In this document: positions 23,200 through 32,152 of the stretch, piece by piece
Position numbering within the stretch: the first letter of the stretch is position 1
Layout: every line of letters begins with the position of its first letter
Assembly (NCBI RefSeq): GCF_031157375.1
Contig: NZ_JAVIFV010000001.1
Coordinates: 1,054,001 to 1,118,000 of the forward strand
Origin: Sphingosinicella sp. LHD-64
GTDB lineage: Bacteria; Pseudomonadota; Alphaproteobacteria; Sphingomonadales; Sphingomonadaceae
Length of the DNA stretch: 64,000 nucleotides
Reading direction: 5' to 3'
Position numbers and translations under genes: made by a program
The notes under the pieces: generated by a model
What the model saw: only the letters and a program-made list of their open reading frames with translations
The model's database searches: none
What the model was told of the DNA's origin: nothing

Positions 23200-23809
23200 C
23201 GGACGCCTCTCCCGCCTCGCCGCCGCCCTGATTGCGCTGGTCGCCTGGGTCGGCCTCGCCGTCCAGTTCGATGCCAGCCTCGAGATCAACCGCACCGTCG
23301 GCGCGACGCTGTGGGGGATGCTGCGCTTCTTCACCATCATCACCAACCTCATCGTTGCGCTGCTCTTCACAGCGATCGCGTTGGGGCGACGGGCCGCGAC
23401 GGCGCCGTCGCTGCTTGGCGGAACCACGCTCGCCATCCTGCTGGTCGGCATCGTGTACGGCCTTCTGCTGCGCGGCCTTGTCGAGCTCAGCGGCGGCGCG
23501 GTTCTGGCCAATGTGCTGCTGCACCAGGTGACGCCGGTGCTGGTGCCGCTCTACTGGCTGGCCTTCGCCCCGCGGGGTGTCCTCAGCCCGCGCGACCCGT
23601 GGCTCTGGACGCTGCTGCCGCTCGCCTATTTCCTCTATGCCCTGGCGCGCGGCGCGATCGACGGGCGCTATCCCTATCCGTTCATGGATGTGAGCGAGAT
23701 CGGCTGGGCGCGCACCGGCCTCAACGCCCTGCTCATCGCCGTCGGCTTCCTGATCGGCGGCTTCGCCCTGGTCGGATTCGACCGGCGCCGCGCCGGCAGG
23801 GGCGCGTAG
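23192..23809 (+). CDS. Pr6Pr family six-helix membrane protein
   Basis: The 205-residue protein is almost entirely membrane helices (about six) and carries the family features RFFTIITNLIVALLF, LLHQVTPVLVPLYWLAFAP and DGRYPYPFMDVSEIGW. I recognise it as the Pr6Pr family of integral membrane proteins of unknown function. Its start lies 8 bp inside the upstream gene. It ends the surE-channel-ABM-Pr6Pr operon; the next 203 bp contain no gene that I can support. Confidence 0.8.
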   Translation: MADGRLSRLAAALIALVAWVGLAVQFDASLEINRTVGATLWGMLRFFTIITNLIVALLFTAIALGRRAATAPSLLGGTTLAILLVGIVYGLLLRGLVELSGGAVLANVLLHQVTPVLVPLYWLAFAPRGVLSPRDPWLWTLLPLAYFLYALARGAIDGRYPYPFMDVSEIGWARTGLNALLIAVGFLIGGFALVGFDRRRAGRGA

Positions 23810-24012
23810 AAGAGGCGCCTCACAGACTCGCGGAGGCGCGGGCGGACGCCCCAGTGCAACGACTCGTGCTTGCGGCGACGGCATCGCGCGCCGAGACGAA
23901 AGTGAAAGAGGAACAAGAGCTTGGCGAGGCCGGTTCGACGCCTGCGGCAGGAATTGCGGGGCCAGCCGCCCGCATTTTTTCGAACCCCGCACATCTCGCA
24001 ATGGAGCTTCCT

Positions 24013-24357
24013 ATGTACCGTCCAGTTCTTTTCGCCTCGGCCCTCCTTCTTGCCGCCCCGCTCTTGGCCCAGGACACGCAGCCGCCGCCGAGCGAACCGA
24101 CGCCCAGCCAGTCGCAGCCGCCCGCTTCTGAACCCAGCACCGGCGCCGGCAGCCACAGCAGCCCGTTCGGCGTCCACGACACCGATCACAATGGCAGCCT
24201 CAGCCGGGCCGAGTTCACCGCGATGGTGCGCGCCCGAGCGCAGGGCGCGCAGGCAAGCGAGGCAGATATCGCCGCTGCGTTCCAGCGCGCCGACACCGAC
24301 GGGAATGGCGAGATCAGCGGTGCGGAAGCCGGCGCACGGCAGGCAAGTCCGCAATGA
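24013..24357 (+). CDS. Exported EF-hand protein
   Basis: The 114-residue protein has a signal peptide (residues 1-19, ending LLAAPLLAQ), a Pro/Ser/Gln linker (21-50), and two calcium-binding loops: Asp56-Asp58-Asn60-Ser62-Glu67 and Asp94-Asp96-Asn98-Glu100-Glu105. It is likely a periplasmic Ca2+-binding protein of a type common in sphingomonads. The ATG at 24013 has GGAG at 24003-24006; the ATG at 24001 would place the ribosome site inside the coding sequence. Confidence 0.87.
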   Translation: MYRPVLFASALLLAAPLLAQDTQPPPSEPTPSQSQPPASEPSTGAGSHSSPFGVHDTDHNGSLSRAEFTAMVRARAQGAQASEADIAAAFQRADTDGNGEISGAEAGARQASPQ

Positions 24358-24379
24358 CGGGGCTGTAGCCCGCCGAAGG

Positions 24380-24401
24380 CCGCGGCCCGTACGGGCCGCG
24401 G
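24380..24401. terminator. Bidirectional hairpin between convergent genes
   Basis: A perfect 22-bp palindrome (CCGCGGCCC GTAC GGGCCGCGG) lies between the EF-hand gene and the convergent peptidase gene. It could end both transcripts; no T-run follows, so this is a position-based inference. Confidence 0.45.
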
Positions 24402-24458
24402 ACCTTGTCCTTGATCCAGTCTATAGCCCGGTCCGGTGCGCCAGGCAGAGCGCAGGCG

Positions 24459-25802
24459 CTAGTTGTTCGCGATCAGGTGGAAGCGGTCCTGCCGGCCGTC
24501 GAGATAGCGGACCTGGCGGCCGTCGAAGAACGCGTCCTCCTCCAGTCGGAAGTCGACCTCCTGCCCGCCCCACTCGGGGACCGTGTGGCGGGCATTGAGT
24601 TCGATCGACCAGGCGGTGTTCGGGCGAAGGCGGTGCTCGCCGCGCGGATCGGCTTCCTGATTGTCCCAGAAGCCGACCGAGGCGCCGGCGCCGTGGCCGT
24701 GATAGCCGATCGGGTGGGAATAGATGGTCGGCCGGAGGCCCGCCGCGATCGCGCGGGTCCGCGCGGCCGCAAGAATTTCGTTACCGGACAGACCGGTGCG
24801 GAAGCTCGCGGTCACCGCATCCTGGGTCGCATTGGCAGCGGCGAGGCCGGCGCGCAGGCCGGCGGGCGCCTCGGTCTCGCCCGGGCGCAGCACATAAGCG
24901 AGGTGCTGGGTGTCGGTGTTGAGGCCGAGATAGGTGATACCGAAATCGAGCCAGAGCATGTCACCCGGCTGGATCACCGTATCCCCCTCGAGCGGCGCCG
25001 CGGCGCCGCGGCGGAAGATGTTGACGTTGGGCTGGAACCAGGTGTCGAGGCCGAGCGCGTTGATCCGCTCGCGATACCACCAGACGAGGTCGTCGACCGT
25101 GGTCGTCCCCGGCGTCACCGCGCGGCGCGAGAAGCCCTCGGCGATGATCGCATGGGCAAGGCGGACGATCTCCGGATAGCGTTCCATCTCGGCCGGAATG
25201 CGGGTTTCCAGCCAGCCGACGGCGAGCTCGACGGTCGGGACGACGCGGCTGCGGAGTGCTTCGGAGAGCGCCGCCATCAGGCCGTCATGCTGGCTGCGGG
25301 TCAGGCCGTCGGCGAAGGCGGTGCTGGGCGAGACGTTGACCGCGATGCGGCGCGGATTGCGCGCGGCGATCAGCTCGCCGAGCCGCGCCCACTGGTCGGG
25401 TTGCGCGGTTGGATCCCAGGACGGCGCGAACAGGCCGCCGAGGCCATAGCGGCTGACCGTCAGCCGCTCGACCGGCTGCCCTTCGCCGGAATCGAAGAAG
25501 ATCAGGATCGTCCGCCGCCGCGCGCGCATGCTGGTCGCGTTCAGCATCGTCGTCATCACCGGGTCTTCGAGATATTCGCGGGCGATGAGCACCCACATGT
25601 CGAAGCCATGCTCGCGCATCAATGCGGGGACGACGGTATCGAGCCGCTCGGCGAGCCACGCGTCACGGAGGCGGGCCTGCTCGCGCAGGGGCAGGATGCG
25701 GGGCAGCGCCGGCGCGGCCTGCTCCTGCGTGTTCAGCGCCGCCTGACCGAAGGCCGGCGCCGTGACAGCCAGCGTCGCGGCCAGCACCATCCTGTGCAGC
25801 AT
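24459..25802 (-). CDS. Exported M24 family metallopeptidase (Xaa-Pro type)
   Basis: The 447-residue protein starts with a signal peptide (MLHRMVLAATLAVTAPAFGQ). The C-terminal pita-bread domain carries the expected dimetal ligands: two Asp in WLDFGITYLGLNTD, His in YHGHGAGASVGFW, Glu in SIELNARHTVPEW and Glu in VDFRLEEDAFF. The N-terminal half is a creatinase-like domain. It probably cleaves proline-containing peptides in the periplasm. GGGGGAAGAGG precedes the ATG at 25802. The gene lies 14 bp after the NamZ-like gene in the same operon. Confidence 0.88.
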   Translation of the reverse strand: MLHRMVLAATLAVTAPAFGQAALNTQEQAAPALPRILPLREQARLRDAWLAERLDTVVPALMREHGFDMWVLIAREYLEDPVMTTMLNATSMRARRRTILIFFDSGEGQPVERLTVSRYGLGGLFAPSWDPTAQPDQWARLGELIAARNPRRIAVNVSPSTAFADGLTRSQHDGLMAALSEALRSRVVPTVELAVGWLETRIPAEMERYPEIVRLAHAIIAEGFSRRAVTPGTTTVDDLVWWYRERINALGLDTWFQPNVNIFRRGAAAPLEGDTVIQPGDMLWLDFGITYLGLNTDTQHLAYVLRPGETEAPAGLRAGLAAANATQDAVTASFRTGLSGNEILAAARTRAIAAGLRPTIYSHPIGYHGHGAGASVGFWDNQEADPRGEHRLRPNTAWSIELNARHTVPEWGGQEVDFRLEEDAFFDGRQVRYLDGRQDRFHLIANN

Positions 25803-25816
25803 CCTCTTCCCCCTTT

Positions 25817-27013
25817 TTAGTAGCGCAGGAACGCCCCTCGTTCTTCCGCCCATGCATCCTCGTCGGGCAGCGCGAGCACGTCGAGATCGCCCGGCACGGC
25901 CGCCGGATCGTCGACCCACTCGCGCAAGGCCGGGCCGCCATTGATCACGTCGATCGCGAGCTTGTCGAACTCATACTCGTACGGGAAATCGCGCCAGAGA
26001 TCATAGTCCGGATAGAGCGCCCGGATCGCCTTGAAGCCGAGCGCCTGCAGGCGCCACGGGCGGAAGGCGTCGTGGTCGTAAGCATGGCCTTCGGCGTGGA
26101 TGAAGACGCCCCTGCACAGCTGGCCGACATGCTTGTGGAAGGTCGGCTGAAACCAGATGTCGCGCAGCGTGCAGCCGTCCAGCCATTGCGGGCCGATGCG
26201 GTGCATCTCGGCGATCACCTGCTTCGCGTCGATGTCCGGCGCGCCGAACAGCTCGAGCGGGCGGGTGGTGCCCCTGCCCTCGCTCAGCGTCGTGCCCTCC
26301 AGCATCACCGTGCCGGCATAGGCGCGGGCCATGTTCACGTTGGCGGCATTGGGGCTGGGATTGATCCACACCCGCTCCGGCGGCCAACCGAAGCCGGGCG
26401 CCGCCTCGGGCTGCCAGCCCTCCATCTCGATCACGCGGTAATCGACATCGAGCTTGAACTGATCGACGAACCACAGGCCCATCTCGCCCAAGGTGAGGCC
26501 ATGGCGCATCGGCATCGGCCCGGCGCCGACGAAGCTCTCCCAGCCGGGGCGGAGCGTCAGTCCCTCGACCGGGCGGCCGGCGGGATTGGGGCGGTCCAGC
26601 ACCCAGACCGACTTGCCGTGCTGCGCGGCGGCTTCGAGCACGTAGAGCAGGGTCGTGACGAAGGTGTAGATGCGGCAACCGACGTCCTGCAGGTCGACGA
26701 GGATCGTGTCGAACGTCCCCATCGACTGGCCGCTCGGCCGCCGCACCTCGCCATAGAGGCTGAACACCGGCATGCCGTAGGTCGGATCGGTATAGTCCGG
26801 CGATTCCATCATATTGTCCTGGAGATCGCCGCGCACGCCGTGCTGCGGGCCGAACACCGCCGACACGTTGAGCCCCGCCGCAACGAGGGCGTCGAGGCTG
26901 TGGGTGAGGTCCGCCGTCACCGAGGCGGGATGGGCGAGCAAAGCGACGCGCCTGCCTTCGAGGGGCCTGCGCAGGTCAGGGTCGGCGAGCAGCCGGTCGA
27001 TGCCGAATTTCAT
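25817..27013 (-). CDS. DUF1343/NamZ-like exo-beta-N-acetylmuramidase
   Basis: Family members such as Bacillus NamZ release terminal MurNAc from peptidoglycan fragments. The 398-residue protein has LLAHPASVTADLTHSLDALV, FGPQHGVRGDLQDNM, ILVDLQDVGCRIYTFVTTL, LDRPNPAGR, and INPSPNAANVNMARAYAGTV with EGTTLSEGRGTTRP, all hallmarks of DUF1343. No signal peptide is visible with the start at 27013; the longer frame (MPDQVRHDE...) is read from a palindromic repeat and is rejected. Together with the downstream peptidase it suggests scavenging of cell-wall or peptide fragments. Confidence 0.88.
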   Translation of the reverse strand: MKFGIDRLLADPDLRRPLEGRRVALLAHPASVTADLTHSLDALVAAGLNVSAVFGPQHGVRGDLQDNMMESPDYTDPTYGMPVFSLYGEVRRPSGQSMGTFDTILVDLQDVGCRIYTFVTTLLYVLEAAAQHGKSVWVLDRPNPAGRPVEGLTLRPGWESFVGAGPMPMRHGLTLGEMGLWFVDQFKLDVDYRVIEMEGWQPEAAPGFGWPPERVWINPSPNAANVNMARAYAGTVMLEGTTLSEGRGTTRPLELFGAPDIDAKQVIAEMHRIGPQWLDGCTLRDIWFQPTFHKHVGQLCRGVFIHAEGHAYDHDAFRPWRLQALGFKAIRALYPDYDLWRDFPYEYEFDKLAIDVINGGPALREWVDDPAAVPGDLDVLALPDEDAWAEERGAFLRY

Positions 27014-27027
27014 TCTCGAACTCTCTT

Positions 27028-27111
27028 CGTCATGCCGGACTTGATCCGGCATCCATCTTCTTTCGCAGTGTTCGTAAAGAAGGTGGACCCCGGATCAAGT
27101 CCGGGGTGACG
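27028..27111. repeat. REP-like palindromic element 1
   Basis: The element has the form CGTCATGCCGGACTTGATCC ... CCGGATCAAGTCCGGGGTGAC-G: a left arm that folds on itself (GCCGGACTTGATCCGGC) and a right arm complementary to it, around a variable centre. It sits 14 bp upstream of the NamZ gene, between two same-strand genes. Confidence 0.8.
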
Positions 27112-27119
27112 GATCGGGT

Positions 27120-27674
27120 TCAGATGACCGGCAATTCGAGCGCAAAGCAATCCGGATGATGGAAATCCGGCTTCCCCGGCGGGTGTTTCAGCGCCCAGTA
27201 GGACTTGGTGCCGTCGGCTTCCTCGATCACCGCCGACAGGCCGAGCATCCAGGGCTTATCGGCCAGAGACGGGCCAAGTTTCAGCACCGCGCCAATCGAG
27301 AAATTGCTCCCCATTTCCGCTACGGTCACATCGGGCGCTTCGATGTCGAGATTTTCTCTCCCTTCGCGATATCGCGTGAAGCTATAGGCAGCCCAGTGGC
27401 GAGAAGGTGAGATATTGAACTCACAATAGCCCGACCCGCTTCCGGCGAGCAGGAAGGCTTCTGAGCAGGTATGCTGCCACAAATCGTCCGCCCGCGCCGG
27501 TTCACTGAACTCCGGAATGACAATCCCGGAAAGGTCGCCTCGCAGCGTAAGCCAGAGCTGCAGGACATCCGCCCGCAGCCGAGAGGCCTCGGCGATCACT
27601 TCGATATCAGGGTGCGGGAGGTCCGGGAAAGGCCGCAGGCACATGAATCCACCGGGGGTCGACTTGCCAGTCAT
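27120..27674 (-). CDS. DOMON-like domain protein
   Basis: The 184-residue protein shows ADDLWQHTCSEAFL, CEFNISPSRHWAAYSFTRYR, IGAVLKLG and YWALKHPPGKPDFHH, a pattern I associate with the DOMON-like domain proteins of sphingomonads, a beta-sandwich that can hold haem or sugar in other families. No signal peptide is evident. CTGGAG stands before the ATG at 27674. It is divergent from tyrS. Function unknown. Confidence 0.72.
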   Translation of the reverse strand: MTGKSTPGGFMCLRPFPDLPHPDIEVIAEASRLRADVLQLWLTLRGDLSGIVIPEFSEPARADDLWQHTCSEAFLLAGSGSGYCEFNISPSRHWAAYSFTRYREGRENLDIEAPDVTVAEMGSNFSIGAVLKLGPSLADKPWMLGLSAVIEEADGTKSYWALKHPPGKPDFHHPDCFALELPVI

Positions 27675-27760
27675 GATTCTCCAGTCATTGTCGCGAGCGC
27701 GTGAGTCCAAGCCTGAACAGGCTTAGCAATATTGTAAACGCGTGCTAACCGCGCCACGCC

Positions 27761-28987
27761 ATGACCGAATATCAGTCCGATATCCTAACCCTGCTGTCCT
27801 CGCGCGGCTATATCCATCAGGTGACCGACGCGGCGGCGCTCGATGCGCTGGCGGCGAAGGAGATCATCCCCGCTTATATCGGTTTCGACGCGACCGCGCC
27901 GTCGCTCCATGTCGGCTCTTTGGTGCAGATCATGATGCTGCGCCGGCTCCAGCAGGCGGGGCACAAGCCGATCGTGCTGATGGGCGGCGGCACCTCCAAG
28001 ATCGGCGATCCGAGCTTCAAGGACGAGGCGCGGCGGCTGCTCACGGTCGAGACGATCAGCGCCAACATCGCCTCGATCCGCCGCGTGTTCGAGCCTTTCC
28101 TGACCTTCGGGGACGGGCCGACCGATGCCATCATGGTCGACAATGCCGAATGGCTCGACAAGCTGGAATATATCCCCTTCCTGCGCGAGGTCGGCCAGCA
28201 TTTCTCGGTCAACCGGATGCTGAGCTTCGATTCCGTGAAGCTCCGCCTCGACCGCGAGCAGTCGCTGTCCTTCCTCGAGTTCAACTACATGATCCTGCAA
28301 GGCTACGACTTCCGCGAGCTCTCGCGCCGGGCCGGCTGCCGGCTGCAGATGGGCGGCTCCGACCAGTGGGGCAATATCGTCAACGGCGTCGAGCTCACCC
28401 GCCGCATGGACGGCGTCGAGGTGTTCGGCCTGACCACCCCGCTCATCACCACCGCCGACGGCGGCAAGATGGGCAAGACCGTCTCCGGCGCGGTGTGGCT
28501 CAACGCCGACCAGCTTTCGGCCTACGATTACTGGCAGTTCTGGCGGAACACGCAGGACGCAGACGTGGGCAGATTCCTGCGGCTGTTCACCGACGTGCCG
28601 CTGGACGAGATCGCCCGGTTGGAGGCGTTGGAGGGCGCCGGGATCAACGATGCCAAGAAGGCCCTCGCCGACGCCGCCACCGCGATGCTGCACGGGGTTG
28701 AGGCTGCGCAGTCCGCGGCCGAGACGGCGCGCCGGACTTTCGAGGAAGGGGCGGCCGGCGGGGATCTGCCAACCTTTTCCGTGCCGAGCGGCGAAGTTGG
28801 TATTGTTGATGCTCTTATCGGAGTCGGGTTTGTGCCGTCCAAAGCCGAAGCGCGTCGTAAGATTGCGGAAGGTGCCGTCCGGTTGGACGGAACGCAGATT
28901 ACTGACCCGGAACACCGATTCTATTTCGGCCCCACACCCAGAAAGATAAGCTTGGGTAAGAAAAAGCACGGGCTGATAACCCTGTAA
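27761..28987 (+). CDS. tyrS: Tyrosyl-tRNA synthetase
   Basis: The class I synthetase charges tRNA-Tyr. In this 408-residue protein the HIGH motif appears as SLHVGSLVQ, the KMSKS loop as [11 protein letters not shown], and the tyrosine-binding region as [20 protein letters not shown] followed by DQWGN. A C-terminal S4 RNA-binding domain covers about the last 65 residues ([17 protein letters not shown]). The start [12 protein letters not shown] fits alphaproteobacterial TyrS. It is monocistronic as far as can be seen; a palindromic element follows the stop. Confidence 0.97.
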   Translation: MTEYQSDILTLLSSRGYIHQVTDAAALDALAAKEIIPAYIGFDATAPSLHVGSLVQIMMLRRLQQAGHKPIVLMGGGTSKIGDPSFKDEARRLLTVETISANIASIRRVFEPFLTFGDGPTDAIMVDNAEWLDKLEYIPFLREVGQHFSVNRMLSFDSVKLRLDREQSLSFLEFNYMILQGYDFRELSRRAGCRLQMGGSDQWGNIVNGVELTRRMDGVEVFGLTTPLITTADGGKMGKTVSGAVWLNADQLSAYDYWQFWRNTQDADVGRFLRLFTDVPLDEIARLEALEGAGINDAKKALADAATAMLHGVEAAQSAAETARRTFEEGAAGGDLPTFSVPSGEVGIVDALIGVGFVPSKAEARRKIAEGAVRLDGTQITDPEHRFYFGPTPRKISLGKKKHGLITL

Positions 28988-29055
28988 TCGTCATTCCAGC
29001 GAAGGCTGGAATCCATACTGAATCCGCATGGACCCCGGCCTTCGCCGGGGTGACG
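28988..29055. repeat. REP-like palindromic element 2
   Basis: CGTCATTCCAGCGAAGGCTG at the left and CCCCGGCCTTCGCCGGGGTG followed by ACG at the right, each arm self-complementary, between convergent tyrS and the YdcZ-like gene. It may double as a bidirectional terminator. Confidence 0.75.
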
Positions 29056-29062
29056 TGGAGTG

Positions 29063-29509
29063 TTAACCCCGCCGCACGAGCAGCACGCCGCCGATCACAA
29101 GCAGCGCGCCGGCGATGCGGCCAGGGGTGACAGGCGAGCGGTCGAGGCCGAGCGCCCCGTAATGATCGATGACGAGCGCGGCGATCATCTGGCCGGCGAT
29201 CGCGATGGTGAGCATCGAGGCTATGCCGAGGCGCGGCGCGGCATAGGTCGCGACCGTGACAAAGAAGGCGCCGTAGAGGCCGCCCGCCCAGGCATACCAC
29301 GGCACGTCGCGCAGCGGCGCCAGCGCCGGGCGCTGGGTCGCCAGCGTGAGCGCGGACAGCACGACGGTGCCGACCACAAAGGACAGGAGTGCGGCGAACA
29401 TCACCGAACCGCTTGCCCGGGCGAGATAGGCGTTGGTGGGCGGCTGGATCGCCATCATCGATCCGGCAGCGAGGACGAGCACGATGGGCAGGAGAAGCGA
29501 GGCGGGCAT
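29063..29509 (-). CDS. DMT-type (YdcZ/DUF606) small transporter
   Basis: The 148-residue integral membrane protein has about five helices, with AIQPPTNAYLARASGSVMFA after helix 1 and HYGALGLDRSPVTPGRIAGA near the end, both characteristic of the YdcZ/DUF606 half-size drug/metabolite transporters that act as dimers. A longer frame starting MLKQVQHDG is translation of a neighbouring repeat and is not used. Substrate unknown. Confidence 0.85.
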   Translation of the reverse strand: MPASLLLPIVLVLAAGSMMAIQPPTNAYLARASGSVMFAALLSFVVGTVVLSALTLATQRPALAPLRDVPWYAWAGGLYGAFFVTVATYAAPRLGIASMLTIAIAGQMIAALVIDHYGALGLDRSPVTPGRIAGALLVIGGVLLVRRG

Positions 29510-29553
29510 CGTGGCGGTCCTTGTCGTGGAGGTTGCGTGAGCTCGCCTATAAC

Positions 29554-29638
29554 CATCATGCTGAACTTGTTTCAGCATCCAACTTCGAGCCTCGCAGCGG
29601 ATGGAGACCTGGACCCTGAAACAAGTTCAGGGTGACGG
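29554..29638. repeat. REP-like palindromic element 3
   Basis: CATCATGCTGAACTTGTTTC (left) and CCTGAAACAAGTTCAGGGTG followed by ACGG (right), with self-complementary arms around a variable centre. It lies between the YdcZ-like gene (upstream side) and the end of recG, both on the minus strand. Confidence 0.75.
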
Positions 29639-29646
29639 TTGGGAGG

Positions 29647-31704
29647 TCAGCCACCCCGCAGCAATCCCACGGCCGCATCGCGCTCCATCAGATAGAGGAG
29701 AGTTCGCGCCGCTTTCCCCCGTTCGCTGTCGAGGCCGCCGTCGCGATCCACGAGCAGGCGGGCATCGTCCATCGCGATCGGCGCCAGCTCGGCGACCTGT
29801 TCGGGGCTGGCCAGGCGGAACTCCGCTTCGCCCGACTGGCGGGTGCCGAGGATCTCGCCGGCGCCGCGCAACCGCAGGTCCTCCTCGGCGATGCGGAAGC
29901 CGTCATTGGTCTCGCGCATCAGGCCGAGCCTTGCGCGCGCGGTCTCGCTGAGGCTCCCCCCACGCAGCAACAGGCAGACGCTGTGCTGGTCACCGCGCCC
30001 GACCCGGCCGCGGAGCTGGTGGAGCTGGGCAAGGCCGAAGCGGTCAGCGTGCTCGACGATCATCAGGCTGGCATTGGGCACGTCGACGCCGACCTCGATC
30101 ACCGTCGTCGCGACGAGAACGGCGATCCGCCCGCCCACAAACGCCTCCATGACCGCGTCCTTCTCCGGCCCCTTCATCCGGCCGTGGACGACTCCGATCT
30201 GCCCGGGGAAGCGCTGGCCCAGCACTCGTGCCCGCTCTTCGGCGGCCGCAAGGTCCGAAGTCTCACTTTCCTCGACCAGGGGACAGACCCAATAGGCCTG
30301 CCGGCCCGCCGCAATATGGCGGCCGAGGCCGTCGATCACCTCGGCCATCCGGTCCTCGCTAATCACCCGCGTCTCGATCGGCTGGCGGCCGGGCGGCATC
30401 TCGTCGAGGCGGCTCACATCCATCTCGCCATAATGGGTCAGCGTCAGCGTGCGCGGGATCGGCGTTGCGGTCATGACGAGCAGATGCGGTGGTCGCTCCG
30501 CCTTGCTCGCCAGCATCATCCGCTGGGCGACGCCGAAGCGGTGCTGCTCGTCCACCACCGCAAGGCCGAGCCTTTTGTAGGCGACCTTCTCCTGGAAGAT
30601 GGCGTGGGTGCCGATCAGGATGTGGATCGAGCCGTCGGCGAGGCCCATCAGGCAGGATTCGCGAGCGCGTCCCTTCTCGCGGCTGGTCAGGATCGCGACG
30701 TTGACCGGCAGGCCGGCGAGCAGGCGCGAGAGATTGTCGTGATGCTGGCGGGCAAGAATCTCGGTCGGCGCGAGCAGGGCCGCCTGCGCGCCCGCTTCGA
30801 CCGCCACCAGCATCGCCATCAACGCGACGAGCGTCTTGCCCGAGCCGACGTCGCCCTGCAGCAGGCGCAGCATCGGCGTCTCCTGCTGCAGATCGCCCTC
30901 GATCTCGCGCACCGACCGCTGCTGCGCCCCGGTCGGCGTGTAGGGCAGCCTGAGCTGGTCACGCAGACGACCGTCGCCGAGGAGTGGGACGCCCTTGCGC
31001 CTCCGCGACGAGGCCCGCACCAGCATCAGCGCGAGCTGGTTGGCGAACACCTCATCATAGGCCAACCGCTCGCGCGCCTTAGCGGCGGCAGGATCGCGGT
31101 GCGCGGTATCCAGCGCCTCCGCCCAGTCCGGCCAGCCGTGCCGCGCCTTGAGGCTCGGCTCGATCCACTCGCCAAGGTCCGGCCGCCGCGCCAGCGCCTG
31201 GCCGGCGAGGTCGCCGAGGCGATGGTTGGTGAGGCCTTCGGACAGAGGATAGACCGGCTCGCGTTCGGGAATATCGGCGTCCTCGCCGGGCGCCAGCACA
31301 TAGTCCGGATGGACCATCTGCAATTCCTGCCCATAGCGATCGAGCTTGCCGGAGACGAGCCGCGGCTCGCCGAGCGGCAGCTGCTTCTTCGCCCAGCCGG
31401 GATTGTTGAAATAGGTGAGCGTCACATAGTCGCCGCCCCCATCGGCCGCATAGACGCGGAACGGTCCCCTGCCCCCGGCCTGCCGATAGTCGCGCGCGGT
31501 CAGCTCGATGGTGATCACCCGCCCGACATCGGCCTCGTCGAGCCGGGTCACCCGCTTGCGGTCGATCCAGCTCACCGGGAGATGGAAGAGGATGTCGATC
31601 ACCCGGTCGAGCTTCAGCCGGTGCAGCGGCTTGGCGAGCTGCGGTCCGATGCCCTTCAGCACCTCCACCTCGGCGAACAGCGGATTGAGAATATCGGGGC
31701 GCAT
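29647..31704 (-). CDS. recG: ATP-dependent DNA helicase RecG
   Basis: RecG drives branch migration and reversal of stalled replication forks. The 685-residue protein has the N-terminal wedge/OB domain (residues about 1-240, with KGIGPQLAKPLHRL), helicase motif I LLQGDVGSGKTLVAL, motif Ia LLAPTEILARQH, motif II VVDEQHRFGV, motif III MTATPIPRTL, and motif VI QLRGRVGRG. Length is normal. It is divergent from sdhE and mfd, an order common in alphaproteobacteria. Confidence 0.97.
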   Translation of the reverse strand: MRPDILNPLFAEVEVLKGIGPQLAKPLHRLKLDRVIDILFHLPVSWIDRKRVTRLDEADVGRVITIELTARDYRQAGGRGPFRVYAADGGGDYVTLTYFNNPGWAKKQLPLGEPRLVSGKLDRYGQELQMVHPDYVLAPGEDADIPEREPVYPLSEGLTNHRLGDLAGQALARRPDLGEWIEPSLKARHGWPDWAEALDTAHRDPAAAKARERLAYDEVFANQLALMLVRASSRRRKGVPLLGDGRLRDQLRLPYTPTGAQQRSVREIEGDLQQETPMLRLLQGDVGSGKTLVALMAMLVAVEAGAQAALLAPTEILARQHHDNLSRLLAGLPVNVAILTSREKGRARESCLMGLADGSIHILIGTHAIFQEKVAYKRLGLAVVDEQHRFGVAQRMMLASKAERPPHLLVMTATPIPRTLTLTHYGEMDVSRLDEMPPGRQPIETRVISEDRMAEVIDGLGRHIAAGRQAYWVCPLVEESETSDLAAAEERARVLGQRFPGQIGVVHGRMKGPEKDAVMEAFVGGRIAVLVATTVIEVGVDVPNASLMIVEHADRFGLAQLHQLRGRVGRGDQHSVCLLLRGGSLSETARARLGLMRETNDGFRIAEEDLRLRGAGEILGTRQSGEAEFRLASPEQVAELAPIAMDDARLLVDRDGGLDSERGKAARTLLYLMERDAAVGLLRGG

Positions 31705-31729
31705 GACGTGTCGCTTCTGTGCCCCATTT

Positions 31730-31814
31730 CGTCATTCCAGCGAAAGCTGGAATCCCGCTTTTCTTGCCCGACGGCCATGAAGGCAGGAAGATTCCAGCTT
31801 TCGCTGGAATGACG
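31730..31814. repeat. REP-like palindromic element 4
   Basis: A long inverted repeat: CGTCATTCCAGCGAAAGCTG (with GAAT) at the left and ATTCCAGCTTTCGCTGGAAT followed by GACG at the right, 25 bp arms that are perfect complements, flanking about 37 bp. It lies in the divergent promoter region of recG and sdhE. The same arms recur at 42831-42930. Confidence 0.85.
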
Positions 31815-31887
31815 GGCGGGTGTTGCCTACATGGCCATGATCGAAGCCGCCCGGAACCCCGGAGCGGCCTTTTCTGCTTGGGAAGCC

Positions 31888-32151
31888 ATGAACCGCACCG
31901 CCCGCCTCAAACGCCTGAAGTTCCGTGCCTGGCATCGCGGCGTGCGCGAGGCGGACATGCTGGTCGGCGGCTTCTTCGACGCGCATCATGCCGGCTGGTC
32001 GGAGGCGGAACTCGATGCGTTCGAGGCGCTGCTCGAGGAGCAGGACGTCGACATTCTCGCCTGGGCGATGGGAACCGCCGCCGTGCCGGAGCGCTGGCGG
32101 GGGGAGATGATGAACCGCCTCCAGACCCACGACTATATCAAGCTGCCCTGA
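31888..32151 (+). CDS. sdhE: FAD assembly factor SdhE (YgfY/DUF339)
   Basis: SdhE promotes covalent FAD attachment to succinate dehydrogenase. The 87-residue protein has the family motif in the form FRAWHRGVREADMLVGGFFD (RGxxE region), then LLEEQDVDILAWAMG. Length matches the family at the ATG 31888, with GGAAG just before; the upstream in-frame ATG at 31831 would add 19 residues. It is followed after one base by mfd, as in other alphaproteobacteria. Confidence 0.93.
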   Translation: MNRTARLKRLKFRAWHRGVREADMLVGGFFDAHHAGWSEAELDAFEALLEEQDVDILAWAMGTAAVPERWRGEMMNRLQTHDYIKLP

Positions 32152-32152
32152 C

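Noticed and set aside
23810-24012. Gene or RNA in the gap between the Pr6Pr and EF-hand genes
   Set aside because: Only short frames without family resemblance and no stable structure with a terminator were seen.
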